From the NCBI GenBank assembly GCA_020465985.1, contig JAANYP010002042.1, positions 62,001 through 126,000 of the forward strand: a DNA stretch of 64,000 bases, in the 5' to 3' direction. The notes under the pieces were generated by a model, which was not told where the DNA came from, made no database searches, and saw only the letters and a list, made by a program, of their open reading frames with translations. Each line of letters starts with the position of its first letter. The stretch's first letter is position 1. The translations under genes were made by a program, and so were the position numbers. Origin of the DNA: Centrapalus pauciflorus. Taxonomy: Eukaryota; Streptophyta; Magnoliopsida; Asterales; Asteraceae. This document shows, piece after piece, positions 50,505 to 62,000 of this stretch.

Positions 50505-50935
50505 TTGATGTCGATGCATCTAATGTTCATTCTTCAATTCGTGTTGCATCTCGGTTCTTCATCCTCATTTTCGGCCATATTTATCATCTTATTCATCCCA
50601 CCATCATGCATAATCAAATGGTGATGCATCTTCATTGGATTCATCTTCAAAACACGATGCATCTTATTTGATTCATCAAAAATCATGATGCATCTTCATC
50701 TGATTCATTTTCAAACATGGTTCGTCTTTATGAACACGATGCATCGGATTCGTCTTCAATAAATACCGGATAAACACCATGCGTCATCATCTTTCTTTGG
50801 CCATAAATTTATTGTAATCTTTGGTCATTATCATGCATCGTGTTCGTCGTCAACATGTTCATCATTGTGCTCGGAATCATCGTGTTCATATTCAACGTGT
50901 TCATCTTCATCTTCAACGGGTTTATGTTGAAATTA
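50505..50935. repeat. Degenerate tandem repeat with GATGCATC core
   Basis: Repeated blocks of about 32 bp built on GATGCATCTTCATNTGATTCATCTT, clearest at 50620-50750. Towards the right they change into CGTGTTCATCNTCA-like words (50825-50930). No long frame encodes a recognised protein. Confidence 0.6.
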
Positions 50936-50936
50936 T

Positions 50937-50938
<2 letters not shown>

Positions 50939-50981
<43 letters not shown>
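50939..50981. repeat. GA microsatellite
   Basis: GA run of about 40 bp ending in GATAGATAGA. Confidence 0.95.
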
Positions 50982-50984
<3 letters not shown>

Positions 50985-50999
50985 TAGAGTGGTGAGGGA

Positions 51000-52189
51000 G
51001 AGAAAGATGGAGATAAATAGGAAATGTAGTTAATTTTTAGATTTACCTTCCTCATCTAGGTTTATTCTATTTTTAAAAACTAATTAATTTTAATATAATA
51101 AGTATTCCAATAATAGCCTAGTGCACCCTTAGTAATTTATTATGTATTTTTGGTTCTCATAAACTAGTTATATTATATATAAACTAAAATCTCAGTTTAA
51201 ACTAAAATATCAGTTTATATCAGTTAAAATATATAAATAAAAAATAAAAAGTTTAAAAAAATCATAAAAAATAGTTGATTTTTATACCAATATATAAAGT
51301 TAGAAAAATAATAATTATGACAAATAATAATAGTATTCATTTATTATTTTAAATAATTAATAGTTTTGTTTTTACTTATATGCATTTTATATAAACGTTT
51401 TTATTAAAATATATCTACGTAATATGTGGATCATAAACTATTATGTGAATAAAATAAAAGAAATAAATACTTAGTTATAGCTCATAAAATTTAAAAATAG
51501 TTGATTTTATATACGTTTCAATCACCGTATGTAATAATAAATGTATAATATTTTTCTTTATTTTAGAATAAGTGGTATAAATCTTTATATATAATAAGGA
51601 GAACGTTTAAATGTCATGTGTTATCTCCACGTGTAAATACAATTATTTATTTTAAAAATGAAATTAAAAATAAGTACATTCTATTAGTTTTCTGAACAAA
51701 CTATCGTTTTGCTTTGCGAAATCGATATTAAGTTTGCAATTGAGATAAATGTTTGACCATAGTATTATAAGGGAAAATGTACGTGATTATACTAATTTTG
51801 TCAAACTTACTATTACACATTACAAATGGTACATTTTTATAGATGTCAGTTTTAACTTTTAACCAATTTACTTGAAACCAATTTACTTGAAATGGGTTAA
51901 ATGAGTAATTTTTAGTTAAAAATGATGCGTGTAAAATAGGTTAAAAGTTTTTCAAAATGTATTCAAATGATTACAACCTTCAAACTTGTTTTACTAAAAA
52001 GACTGGTATCAGATTGATTGTTTATAAAATCAAACAAACATGGATAAAAATATTCACGCGTAACCAACCGACCTGTTTTAACATGTACTAAATGATTACC
52101 GGTTTTAGCTCGTTATCCACTTAGCTTTCGTGCTCAATTCTTCCATGTTGCCTGTGATGCACATTCTACCAATGTTCTATATTGTATGT
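51000..52189. other. AT-rich intergenic stretch
   Basis: No gene recognised. A short tandem word, CCAATTTACTTGAAA, occurs twice at 51863-51892. The end of the stretch leads into the GLYR2-like fragment. Confidence 0.45.
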
Positions 52190-52271
52190 CAGATGGAAAT
52201 CCTACACGTGTGGGCTTTCTCGGTCTTGGAATTATATGTTTCCCAATGGCACAAAATCTTATAAAAGTTGG
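52190..52271 (+). pseudogene. GLYR2-like glyoxylate reductase exon fragment, copy 1
   Basis: The frame encodes PTRVGFLGLGI, then ICF in place of MGS, then PMAQNLIKVG, and ends at a GT donor (52272). This is the dinucleotide-binding start of the glyoxylate/succinic semialdehyde reductase family (GxGxxG fold), closest in my memory to plant GLYR2. Only this exon is visible; the following sequence is intron-like. The MG of the binding loop is lost, so it is a relic. Confidence 0.65.
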
Positions 52272-52709
52272 GTAGGATCAATTTTTTACTACTTTTGGTT
52301 TTCATTGCATTTATAATTTTTCTAGAGCCGTTTTTCATGGTATGTACATTGCAAATACATCTCATCTAGACATACGATGACAATGATGTAGGATGATAAT
52401 ATTATCGTAAAAGTTATGATATAATGATTGGCTTGTTGTAGATTAGTAGATGAGACGCGGCTATTTGGATTAGATCAAGAGCAAATGTGTTCCTCTCATC
52501 GATTTGGGTGCAAAGTAAGGATTCACAAGCTACTTTTTACAGCTTTGTAGCACATGATTATTATTTTGGGTTGTTTCGGTGTCCAAAACACATATTCTGG
52601 TCTCAGTGAATAATATTATTACACTACAAATATTGATAGTTGTGTTATGTAATTAGAACGGGTGTTCTAGGAGAGATGTTAGAGTATATGTGTTATATAA
52701 TTACACGTG
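52201..52709 (+). repeat. Tandem gene-fragment repeat, copy 1
   Basis: The roughly 500-bp segment from CTACACGTG to AGAACGGGTG is repeated at 55654-56775 with the same order (exon fragment, intron-like part, TTGGGTGCAAAGTAAGGATTC). The start of copy 2 (TTACACGTG) was the insertion site of the Mutator-like element. Confidence 0.85.
52701..52709. repeat. 9-bp target duplication, left (Mutator-like element)
   Basis: TTACACGTG, identical to 55654-55662. Confidence 0.9.
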
Positions 52710-52921
52710 AAGTTAATTGCATATATGGTTCTTTAACTAACCCCAAATTGCAATTTTGGTTCTTTTTTCATAAAAGTTGCAATGTTAGTGTTTTAACTAC
52801 CAAAAAAGTTTCAATTAAGGTCATTTCTAACAGATGCCGTTAAACGTCTCTGTTAAGTCAATGACATTTTCGTCTTTTTACGGATAAAAGACCTTTTTTT
52901 GCAATTTTATCTTATTAATTG

Positions 52922-52950
52922 CATTATTGTTGTTGTTGTTGTTGTTGTTA
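52922..52950. repeat. TTG/TTA microsatellite
   Basis: TTGTTGTTG run passing into TTATTA, just inside the left arm of the Mutator-like element. Confidence 0.85.
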
Positions 52951-53960
52951 TTATTATAAAATATTTAAAGAAAGAAAGAAAGAAAGATGTATATCCCATT
53001 ATCCCTTCCAGACTGTTCTACCTAGTATTTCACCGACAAACCTAAAGTCATCACCCACCATCTCAAGATCCAATTTCAGTTTTGATTGGGGTTGTGCCTT
53101 CAACACCGTGTTCGGCCACCGTCCATTCTCTCCACTTATTATTGCCATCGGTTACAGTTTGAACGACACCTGAGATTTAAGATCTGTTGACAACGATTTT
53201 AGGCCAGATGATATTGTCGATTCAAGATTCAAGATTCACATTAGGGCTTCTATGTTTAGCCCTTTCGTCTTGATTGACAAGAACATCTTGAACCCAACCG
53301 AATAACATTTAGTAACACATGATGACTAGCACCTCTGTTGACCAGCACATCACCACCACTGATCTACATTTAGATTCAAGCTTCTATGTTTGCTTGAATT
53401 TCAAGTCTCGTTCAAAGAGGTTCTTAATTTCAAATCTCGATTTGTTCAAGGTTAGTGTCATTCTCGGTTCTCCGCTTGTGTATCAACATCAAAGCATTTT
53501 TAGAATTTTGTACTTCACATTTTAATCGAAGGGTTTTAGAAGTTCAGATCTTCTCCCCCACTCTTTGTCTGATCAGTTCATCTCCTCACTCGTGTTTTAA
53601 GGTTTTTCTTTGTTTTAAATCGAAGGGTTTCAGAAATGTTAATTCGTGATTTGGAGTTTTTGGGTCTAATTTATGCTTGATTTCATGTTTAGATATCAGA
53701 TATGTTCTTGACATGAGTGGAGGTCGGATCTCGATCAGGTTCAAATTTGTTAGATCCCGTTTGAATTTCATATCTGTTTGGAGCTCAATTTAAAGTTAAG
53801 ATCTCGACCTGCTTAATCATTTTCTATTTAAATTTAATTTTCTGGTGGTTACCTGGCCGGAGGTGGTGGTCAAAGGCAGGAAGAACGAACAATGAACATT
53901 TATCATCAGTGTGATACCAGCATATACCAGATGGAGAAATTTATTAATTTCTTATTAATT
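52951..53960. other. Interior of Mutator-like element, left part
   Basis: Contains an AAAG run (52964-52985) and sequence without a recognised product. Short frames at 52919-53173 and 53319-53525 have no family resemblance. It could be captured host sequence. Confidence 0.4.
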
Positions 53961-53967
53961 ATAAATT

Positions 53968-53988
53968 ATAATAATAATAATAATAATC

Positions 53989-54044
<56 letters not shown>
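53968..54044. repeat. AAT/TAA microsatellite
   Basis: TAA run of about 75 bp with one CAT interruption, at the left border of the inner arm copy. Confidence 0.93.
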
Positions 54045-54046
<2 letters not shown>

Positions 54047-54047
54047 G

Positions 54048-54235
54048 ATAGATGGTCCTTTAACTAACCTCAAATTGCAATTTTGGTCATTTTTTAAAAA
54101 AAGTTGCAATGTCGGTGTTTTAACTACCAAAAAGTTGCAATTAAGGTTCTTTCTAACAGAATCCGTTAAATTGTGTTGGTTAAGTCAATGACATTTTCGT
54201 CTTTTTATTATTATTATTATTATTATTATCAGATA
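54048..54235 (+). repeat. Inner copy of the TIR arm, direct
   Basis: Matches the left arm from ATGGTCCTTTAACTAAC to ATTTTCGTCTTTTTA, but lacks the outermost 12 bases. It ends in a TTA microsatellite (54207-54229). Confidence 0.85.
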
Positions 54236-55239
54236 ATTGTTTGACTTCTTCGGTGATCATCTTCTCCAGTTGTTCCATCGGTGGTTTTTAATTTAAAGTC
54301 GGTCGTCTTCTCCGGCTATTCCTCTGGTGGGTTTTAAAGCGAACATACAAAAACACAAATAGATAAATTCAGATTGAACACCAACAAGAACCCAACAGCC
54401 ACTGTCACTGTAACCAAACACCATCTCCATGAACCACCACCATATTCTTTACTCAAAAACCAACAAATTAATTTAAAGGTTTGTTCATGTTAGTCTGAGA
54501 TCCAACCATTCTCTGGTCAGTTTTGACCACTCTCCGGTCACCGTAATGCCCACAACCTACTAGTAGACATCACTTCTGGCAACCGCTAGAAATATACAAA
54601 TGAAGAACACAAAATAAATCTGAAACAAAGAACACTAACCCTAACTGAGAATGAACGAATCTGAAAAATAGAAACACTTACAAACCAAGATCTGGAAATC
54701 AAAACACGACCCTTTGTTCATGAAGAAATTCTTATGAAGCAAGAGGAGCGAAAGAACCCAGATCTGAGCAGCGGTGCCGCAATGGGTGGTGGAACACCGT
54801 TCAAACTAACACACACACCTTCGATTTGGACGAACAAACACACACACACACACACACCCTTTAAACAAACGTACAAACCTGATCGACGATGACTCGTTTG
54901 GAGGGGGCTAGAAAGAGAGGACGATGGGCGGCAGGTGGCGATGGAGCAGATAAGGGAGGTGGCGGCGGCAGAGCAGATAAGGAAGGGGGAGGCGACGGCG
55001 GAGCTGATTAAGAAGGGGCAGGCGGCGACGGAGCAGATACGGTGGACAGTGAGGTTGTGGTGGTGATTGTTATCGGTGATGGTGTGATGTGATGTGGGTG
55101 GTGGCTACTATGGGTTGAATGTTGAAGATTAGGTTTGTTTGATGAATGGATTGAAGGTACAAACCTGATCGGATGCCCTTGACTTGATGATGATGATGAT
55201 GATGATGATGCAAATAATAAGAAAAGTAGCAAAAAAGGT
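54236..55239. other. Interior of Mutator-like element, right part
   Basis: GGCGGCGAC-rich and CCGG-containing sequence (54890-55050), a CA run (54836-54858) and a GAT microsatellite (55186-55211). No recognised protein. The composition differs from the AT-rich surroundings and may be a captured 5' gene region. Confidence 0.4.
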
Positions 55240-55421
55240 CTTGTATCCTTAAAAAGATGAAAATGTCATGACTTAACGACACTATTTAACGGATTCTGTT
55301 AGAAAGGACATTAATAGCAACTTTTTGGAAATTAAAACACTGACATTGCAACTTTTTTGAAAAAAGGACCAAATTTGCAATTTGGGGTTAGTTAAAGGAC
55401 CATCTATACAATTAACTCTAA
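55240..55421 (-). repeat. Inner copy of the TIR arm, inverted
   Basis: Inverted relative to 54048-54235. It ends ACAATTAACTC and is followed by a short TAA run. Confidence 0.85.
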
Positions 55422-55653
55422 TAATAATAAGAAGAAGAATGCAAATAATAAGAAAAAATTGCAAAAAAAATGTCATTTATCCTTAAAAAGACAAAAATGT
55501 CATTGACTTAACAAAGAATTTTAACGGATTATGTTAGAAATGACATTAATTGCAACTTTTTGATAGTTAAAATACTGACATTGCAATTTTTTTGAAAAAA
55601 GAACCAAAATTACAATTTGAGGTTAGTTAAAGGACCATTTATGCAATTAACTC

Positions 55654-55662
55654 TTACACGTG
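55654..55662. repeat. 9-bp target duplication, right (Mutator-like element)
   Basis: TTACACGTG; it also forms the first bases of tandem copy 2. Confidence 0.9.
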
Positions 55663-55723
55663 CGAGCTTTCTTGGTCTTGGAATTATGGTTGTCCCAATG
55701 GCACAAAATCTTATTAAAGCTGG
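55656..55723 (+). pseudogene. GLYR2-like exon fragment, copy 2
   Basis: Encodes TRASFLGLGIM, then VV, then PMAQNLIKAG, and ends at a GT donor (55724). IM and IKAG are closer to the family than in copy 1, but VG is AS, so both copies decayed independently. Same intron-like sequence follows. Confidence 0.65.
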
Positions 55724-56775
55724 GTAGGATCAACTTTACTACATCTGGTTTTCATTGCATTTATAATTTTCCTAGAGCCGTTTTTCATGGTATGTGCATT
55801 GCAAATACATCTAATGATCTAGACATACTATGACAATGATGTAGGAAGATAATATTTAGATTGACTTGTTGTAGATATGATTAGGGATAAGCATTTGGAC
55901 CAAACCGGCCCAAACCGGTCCGGACCGAAAACAACCGAAAACCGAAATTAGGAAAATATGAAAACCGAAAACCAGCCCAATATTTGTAATACGGGTTTGG
56001 TCCGGTCCAGTTTTTGGTCCGGTTATTAGGTTCTTGGACCGGTTAGAACCGGTACAAGTTTTATAAATGTTTTAATGTTTTGTTTATCTTTCATTTTCAA
56101 CTATTTCTCTTTGTAAAATTATCAAGTTTATCACATTTTCTTTGAACAAAATAAAATATCAAATATATCTTACTTATATTAAGTTCTTTATATTTAATCT
56201 CTATAAAAATATATTTACATCGTTAAAAAGACTTTTACATGGTTATATATCTACGAAAGATCTCAATAATTATTACATATAATTTTTATATGATTTAGAA
56301 ATAATATTTAGAAAATTTGTTTTATTGTGGACTACAAAAAATAACAATATAACATAAACCTTATAATTGATAACATAAAATTTAAATTCCGGTTGGGCCG
56401 GGTTAAAAACCGGTTGACCGAACCCGGAAAACCGAAAATAGTGATTTTAAAAAAACCGAAACCAGACCAATTTCATTAATAACGGTTTTGTCCGGGCCGG
56501 TTTTCGGGTTTTTTTGGTACGGGCCGGTTTTTTGGTCCAAATGCTCATCCCTAAATATGATTTGACTATTTGGAATAGGACCTAGAGCAAATGTGTTCCT
56601 CTCATCGATCTGGGTGCAAAGTAAGGATTCACAGACTACTTCTTATAGCTTTGTAGCACACAATTATTAGTTTGGGTTGTTTCGGCATCCAAAACACATA
56701 TTCTAGTCTCAATGAATAATATTATTACACTTCAGATATTGATAATTGTTATATAATTAGAACGGATGTGAGTCT
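55663..56775 (+). repeat. Tandem gene-fragment repeat, copy 2 (interrupted)
   Basis: Matches 52201-52690 up to about 55881, is interrupted by a hAT-type MITE, and continues at 56562-56765. Confidence 0.85.
55882..56553. mobile_element. hAT-type MITE
   Basis: 672 bp with terminal inverted repeats TAGGGATAAGCATTTGGACC and TAGGGATGAGCATTTGGACC (one mismatch visible). It is flanked by GATATGAT (55874-55881) and AATATGAT (56554-56561), an 8-bp duplication with one change. TAGGG ends and 8-bp duplications are typical for hAT. Subterminal parts are rich in AACCGG/CCGGTT words. Confidence 0.82.
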
Positions 56776-57766
56776 TAAAGTTCTGCTAAAGTGTCTTAGG
56801 TTACATCAGCTATATAGTTTTGCTAAAGTGACTAAGGTTGTACTAGATTGCGTGTCACTTACTCTCATTGTCAATATATACACATTGTACTTTCATTCGT
56901 CATATTCATTGAAATAAGACTATATTTTACTTTCTTTACAAACAAAGGTATAAATTCATGTTTTCGTTAAATTTGATTACAAGTATAAGAAATGGTCTAA
57001 AATATAAATAATCTCATGTTTTCATTTGTTATATACAAGTATACAACTTATCTAAACAAAAATAAGCATATGTTGATTGTTATTAAATATTTGTAAACAT
57101 TTTAAATGGTACAACTCGGGCAAATGAGCCAACATACATGTAAACTAAAAGAAAGTATATTTTGTTTGCTTTTTAATGGAATTATTAAGAGTTCATTTTA
57201 TCTTTGAATGACTTCTTAATGATTCCAAAAACTAAACAAACAACTCCTAATATAATAGTGATTAAGGGGATATAATAAGTACTTTGAATCTTATTCGGTG
57301 ATGTCTATTTAGGCAAAGTTGAATGCCTAAATGTGTAATTTTATAGTTTATTATAAAAATAGTTAAAAATAGTAGAATAGGGGAAATGATTCTATGTAGC
57401 TTGAACAATTAAACATATCAACATTTACCCAACACAACTATCATATTTCCTCCCCAAATGATGCTTTTAAGTAACTTGTACATAATAAGATAATTATTAA
57501 TTAAGCTTAACAATCGGCTCAGATTTCAGGTTATTTTGTTAGTGTTAACGGCTTTTCGTATAAAAAATATGTTGATCTATTTTTAATCAAATTATTTTTC
57601 ATGTCAGATTCAAGTTATGTCAACATTTTTGTGTCGGTTTGATGTTGACCTATCGATTAACCCATTTAGTTTTTTTTTTCCCTTTTTCAATTTCGCCTTT
57701 TGTTTTGAGTTTTCTAGCTTCAATTTTCAAGCTAGTTAATTTGTTTTTAGTTCAACTTGAATTTTG
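56776..57766. other. AT-rich intergenic stretch
   Basis: No gene or element recognised by eye. Confidence 0.45.
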
Positions 57767-58081
57767 AAAAGGGTTTATTATTAAAAAAAACCAACATGTT
57801 TTCACGTTTTTTGAGTTTCGTCTCTCCATGTTATTTTTTCCCATAAAAAACCTTAAGTTATTCGTTTGTTTTTGGTTTAGTGAAATTTGGACATTAGACC
57901 CCGATTATAACTTGTGAACCGGGTTTTAAAAAACTGAAAGACCGGGTTCTAATGTCCAAATTTCACTAAACCAAAATGAAAGAATAAATTGAGGACTTTT
58001 ATGAAAAAAAAATAACACGGAGTGACAAAAACGCAAAAAAAAATGAAAACATGTTGGTTTATTTTCATAATAAACCCTTTT
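57767..58081. repeat. 315-bp near-palindrome (foldback MITE candidate)
   Basis: Two arms of about 140 bp are inverted copies of each other: AAAAGGGTTTATTAT at the left and the matching AAACCCTTTT at 58072-58081, both with an internal CCAACATG/CATGTTGG. The centre (about 57900-57940) is short. Arms differ by scattered changes. No clear target duplication. Confidence 0.75.
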
Positions 58082-59004
58082 AAAAACATAAATCGATATT
58101 ACAAGATCCAAATAACAAATACAATAATTTGGTCTAAAATAAATTAATAAATGTTTAATGTCCAACAAAATTATAAATTTTAATTTTTTAACTTTGGTTT
58201 TTTAGTTTTTACCATTTTCTTTATTAAATACTTGATTTCAGGCAACCCAAGGTTAACCTAACTGCATTGGGTTCGTATCGTATTATTCGGGTCATGTCAG
58301 AAATTGTCGCCCTTGAGAGCGAAGGGTATAAACAGGCTGCAAGGCCTTTGGCTTTGCCCTATGGGGTGGAGGCCGCCGGCCACACCAACCCCCTCTCATG
58401 GCCCCGGCTTCACTTCCCTCCTTCTCAGCCTCTCTTTCCCGCTCAGCTTCTCTCTCTCACACTTTACATCTCGCTCTCTCTCTCTCTCTCTAAGATTATT
58501 GGGTAAATGAGTATTGAGATAGAAAATTAAGAAATATGAGTATTTCTAATATAGAAAGGTGGGAAAGACAGGGGAAAAAAATTTGACGTGGCGTTGAGTT
58601 ATACAAGAAAATGGAGAGAGGGAAAGATGGGTACCCCTAATATAAAACATGAACAATGATAACTTAGGTACATATATATATATTTCCAAATCTTTTTTCC
58701 TATTAATATAATTTTAAGAAAAATGCACCAAAGTAAAACGTCAATTCTAACAGTTCATTGTATATATTAGATTTTGAGCTTCCAACCCTTGAACCCATCA
58801 CGACTTTAGCCTTTGTTTCTCTGGTTATCGATAACCGTCCATCGGGTTTTGTCTAGATCGAAAAACAGACGATGTAAGGGCATCTTGAGAACCATCAGAA
58901 CGAACATAGTTTCCGAACCACGATGGCTGGTTTTCGTACCATGTTCAATCATCGGTCATGATCGATCACCTTGTTGACAATGGTTTCTGATGATTGAACC
59001 TAAA
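58082..59004. other. 3' flank of the zinc-finger gene
   Basis: Contains a GC-richer block (58310-58440) with no recognised product and a CT microsatellite (58468-58492). The last 200 bases before 59005 are the likely 3' untranslated region; no poly(A) signal was fixed. Confidence 0.45.
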
Positions 59005-62000
59005 TCACCTGACGTTCACTCGTGGCCTGCTATATCTTTCGTGATCTAGATAACTGTCGCCACCTGAACCGGAAGTGCCACGAGCGTAGTTCGATCTTTG
59101 TTTATCCCTGAAGTTTTCTCGTCTATTATGGCTTTTAAAATCACGAGAACGGTCAGAACCACCCTCGTAAGGATCGTTTCTTTGCCCGTTAAACTTATTC
59201 CGTGGTCCTGAACTTTTTGAAGGACTGTTTCTTCTATCAGGAATCACTTTTTTCGCTCTAAATCTATCTCTGCTGAACCGATCGTCTTCGTCTAAAAAGT
59301 TGTCTTTGACCGTACGATTTGCATTCCTCCGTCCCTTGTGTTTTTGTCGGAAATCATCGTCACTCAAGTCTTCAGTGCCGGAACTTAGATGGGAATCTTC
59401 GTCGGAACCAAACTTAGCCGCCATTCTGCTGCTGCCGTTTCGTCTAAAATCAGCTACATGACTAGATTTCCAGTTTGGATGAACTGGTAGGTCTTCATCT
59501 GAATTGAAAACGACACCATTGTCGTCGGAATATGCAGATTTCCGATTACGAGGATTTGATGCTCTTTTGCTTCTTTGGGACGAATAAGAAGAAACTGACC
59601 GGCGATCATTCTGATTCTTGGTGTTTTCGGCGTCTTCAGACTCCGAATCAAAATCAAGATCGGAGAAGTTAACTGAAGAATTGTTTGGTTGTCGAGTGTG
59701 GTTTTGGTTTGTATCTAACTCGTAGCTATTGACGTCGTCCTCCTCCTCGTCATCAAAATCATCAAATCCGACTCGTGATCTTCTATCACCAAAACCGGTG
59801 TATCCCGTTTCCTGAGGCCTTAAGGGTCTCTTATTCTGAAAGGGATCGTCTCCAAATCGGGTCGTAGTTTCTTCATCCCTTTGTCTAGTTGTTGGAAAAT
59901 CATCATCTACTTTTCGAGAATCTGCGTATTCAAAAGCAGCAACTTCGGCCCCATCAGATTCATTTTCATCGAAATCGAAGTTCCATGCATCAGAGACCTC
60001 TTTCCTGCTCGGAACGTTGTCGAATCTAGTCCTCGGACCACGCTCTCTCTCTTGCATTTGATTTTCCGTAAATTCATCTGGCGGCCGCTTGCATTCACAG
60101 TGGAAACATGCCATATTCCTCCTGTAATTCAAGAATTTACACCTGGAAAATAAAACAAACGAATTGCGTAAGTCAAAAGTGCATAACGACGAAAACGATT
60201 AACGGCCAATCCATCTTTAACGTACTCTGGGCATTCCCATTCGCCTGGAAGCAGTTGTCTCTTTGGACGCTTAGCGTCACACTGCAAACACACCGTGTTT
60301 TTTGCGAAATTCATGAAGTCACACCTGAAACAAAACCTCGTTGTTTAGGAAAGTCCAGATATACATGATATCGACGTTGAAAACATTGCCAAGTAGGCAT
60401 TTACACTCGGCCAAAACCAGACCGGACAAGAACCAAATCTATACCAAAAATTGAAAATAACGTACTGAAAACCAAACAGGTCAAAACCGACTTGACAGCA
60501 AGTTCGGTTTCGAAACCATGAACTGGTATTAACTGAAAAATACAAACCAAAAATACTATAATAATAAAACTAACCAGTTCGCTTCTGGTTACCGAGCCAA
60601 GTTTTGTTCTTTAAAGAAAGAGTCAAAGTACAATTTTGACCATCCAATTCTCAAAATTTTTCTGATTTAACCACTAAACTGTTTAAGTAATTTTTAACCT
60701 GATTTAACCACTAAACTATCTTTTATATAAATATATTTAGCCACTAAACTTCTTTTACCGATTTAACCACTGAAATTTGTCCCGAGTTGACCACTAAAGT
60801 CTAAACTATGATATTTTGTACCGATAATCCGATATAGCCATTAGTTTTACTTATTTTCCCTAAAGTAAAACGCTAAACTAAAGTTTAATGGCTTAATCAG
60901 GACAAAAGATAATTTAGTGCCTACACGAGACAAATCTAAAAGTTGGATGATCAAAACCCTTAAAAAATCTGAACTGTTGACTGAACCGAAACTGACCTTT
61001 TAAAATCCTAAAACTAGGGGTGTTGCACAATCCAAAACCGGACCGGATAAACCTGAACCGAGAACCAAACCGCATGTAAGCGTAACTAGTTCGGACCTAG
61101 ATTTTACTGACATTTACAAGAAAGATACAAAACCGAACAAGACCAAACCAAAAACAAAAATTAAACAAATAGGGAACTAAGAACCAGACCATCAATTCCA
61201 GTATGGATCGTCGGTTTCACAGTCCAGTCCTAAGAGTTTCACACCCCTATGCAGACCCGAGAACCAAACCAAACGTAACCACTACCGGTCTGGATTGGTT
61301 CTTTGGTTTTGTTGGTCCAAACCAAGTTTTACACACCCCTATAAGTAAACCCACGATATATGAGAATATGTACTTACTTTGGACAAAGCCAATCACCCTT
61401 TTTCATCTCGACATCATCACGACCGACTCGTTTCCTTGGAGGAGGAGGTGTTTGTTTGACCTTGGGAGGTGGTCTTTTGATGATAGGTGGGGGAAGGTTT
61501 GGATCTATTGGAACTGCACTCAATTTGACCACTTCATGAAGTAATTTGCGTACTGCGTTCTTCACAGATTTTTTCTTCAAAAGCGAGTCGTTGACCACCG
61601 AGCCATTTATTGGATCGAAACCATACGTCATCAGAATACGCATAATGTCGATGGTTCTTGCCTCATCTTCTTTATTCGTGAGCAAATATGCCCGTTCACA
61701 AGAGTTTCTTAAACTGCATGAACTGCAAACCTGGATTATGACAAGTAAATATTAAAACACCGGCTTATGACTTATCGTCATCCAATTAATCTTCCATCCA
61801 TTTTATTATTTCTGGGAGTTAACATTGCACAATGATAATTAGTTGAATGATGAAAAGCAAGTTTTGGTACAAAAGTTTATATATAAAGTTATTAAACACT
61901 ATATAAAGTAGGACAAATTGCCTGGAAAGGTAATATAAAATACAACTTTTGACTAAAGATAACGTGAAAAACTTTATGCTGAGAAAGGATCATAAAATTC

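Larger units (their letters stand above)
52710..55653. mobile_element. Non-autonomous Mutator-like element with long TIRs
   Basis: The ends are inverted copies of AGTTAATTGCATAWATGG and stay similar over roughly 180-200 bp (52710-52905 against 55450-55653). They are flanked by an identical 9-bp duplication, the hallmark of Mutator-like elements. Inside lies a second, nested pair of the same arms: a direct copy at about 54048-54235 and an inverted one at about 55240-55421. No transposase frame was found, so movement would need one supplied in trans. Confidence 0.82.

Noticed and set aside
58267..58510. 79- and 68-codon frames in a GC-richer block
   Set aside because: End in a CT microsatellite, overlap in two frames, no recognised domain.
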